Assembly (NCBI GenBank): GCA_964498065.1
Contig: CAZCFZ010000088.1
Coordinates: 1 to 15,267 of the forward strand
Direction: 5' to 3'
Source: FEN-1297 sp964498065
GTDB taxonomy: Bacteria; Bacteroidota; Ignavibacteria; Ignavibacteriales; Ignavibacteriaceae
DNA length: 15,267 bases
In this document: piece by piece, positions 15,155 to 15,267 of the stretch
Layout: each line of letters starts with the position of its first letter
How positions within the stretch are numbered: the stretch's first letter is position 1
The notes under the pieces: generated by a model
What the model saw: only the letters and a program-made list of their open reading frames with translations
What the model was told of the DNA's origin: nothing
Database searches by the model: none
Translations under genes and position numbers: made by a program

Positions 15155-15182
15155 AAGATACAGAAAAAATTTTAAAAGTCAA
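15155..15182 (-). promoter_or_regulatory. Sigma70-like promoter TTGACT-16-TATCTT
   Basis: TTGACT (15182-15177), a 16-base spacer and TATCTT (15160-15155) point into the structured leader, giving a start at about 15148. TATCTTTA also resembles the Bacteroidota -7 element. It lies wholly inside the unique sequence, 32 bases from the terminal repeat. Confidence 0.5.
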
Positions 15183-15213
15183 GCGTTTGGTAATTATTTA
15201 ATCTTTTTCACAT

Positions 15214-15264
15214 ATCTCAAATCCGATATAGAAGCCCCAAAACAAGAAGTTCGTAATAAAATTG
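15214..15264 (-). repeat. 51-bp repeat, right copy (inverted relative to 1-51)
   Basis: This is the exact reverse complement of bases 1-51, with three further bases (15265-15267) before the window ends. Read on the - strand, the same hydrophobic frame ends in TGA at 15219-15217, and similarity to the left copy ends three bases later. It thus points into the window from the right, as the other copy does from the left. A copy of an insertion sequence or other multicopy gene just outside each end would explain this. Confidence 0.9.
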
Positions 15265-15267
15265 TTC

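Larger units (their letters stand above)
14938..15213 (-). other. Gene-free leader region upstream of the 82-aa gene
   Basis: This stretch has no long reading frame. From the repeat inward on the - strand it contains a promoter (15182-15155), a structured leader with a terminator-like end (15148-15028), and a strong Shine-Dalgarno-like AAGGAGG (15014-15008). The latter is followed by a five-codon frame MVNII (15005-14988). About 50 bases separate that frame from the 82-aa gene. Confidence 0.6.

Noticed and set aside
1..15267. Composite transposon or integrative element with 51-bp terminal inverted repeats
   Set aside because: The interior is housekeeping genes (metF, ddl, ftsB-like, rarA, dprA) and holds no transposase, integrase or cargo. 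The repeats also read as the 3' end of a coding sequence entering from outside, so a contig break at a repeat is simpler.

Overview
The window reads as a piece of an AT-rich bacterial chromosome, roughly one third G+C by eye. It most likely comes from the Bacteroidota/Ignavibacteriota/Chlorobiota group. The best taxonomic hints are the long MetF, which has the Bacteroidota-type insertions and motifs, a DUF3098 protein, an FtsB/DivIC-type division protein, and many starts without a clear Shine-Dalgarno (SD) sequence. This placement is inference. No rRNA, tRNA, CRISPR array or recombinase gene was seen.

Layout. 1-51 is one copy of a 51-bp sequence whose exact inverted copy lies at 15214-15264. 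The window therefore begins and ends in the same repeat, as an assembly contig does when it breaks at a multicopy element. 52-468 is AT-rich and gene-free apart from one perfect hairpin. On the + strand follow a DUF2269 membrane protein (469-927), an M48 metalloprotease lipoprotein (1060-1866), a purine-rich spacer with a doubtful micro-ORF, and a large GT-C membrane glycosyltransferase (2090-3715). A YchF-like P-loop NTPase lies on the - strand (4822-3740), divergent from a membrane-anchored penicillin-acylase-family hydrolase (4981-7440). A tight + strand series then runs metF, a Gfo/Idh/MocA oxidoreductase, a class II aldolase, ddl, an ftsB/divIC-like gene and rarA (7525-12850). It combines C1 metabolism, a probable sugar-processing pair, peptidoglycan precursor synthesis, division and replication-fork maintenance.

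The right end is on the - strand. An unknown 82-aa protein (14937-14689) has a promoter and a roughly 210-nt leader in which three hairpins compete, the last one terminator-like. Downstream lies a second promoter with near-perfect sigma70 elements, a compact RNA of about 84 nt with two C-rich loops, and a strong intrinsic terminator. Then come DUF3098, a EutN/CcmL microcompartment vertex protein and dprA, overlapping or closely spaced, with dprA converging on rarA.

Most protein genes are ordinary housekeeping or envelope genes. The parts most worth a second look are non-coding: the two structured RNAs at 14564-14647 and 15028-15148, and the inverted terminal repeats. The lone microcompartment vertex gene, which has no shell-hexamer gene near it, is also notable.
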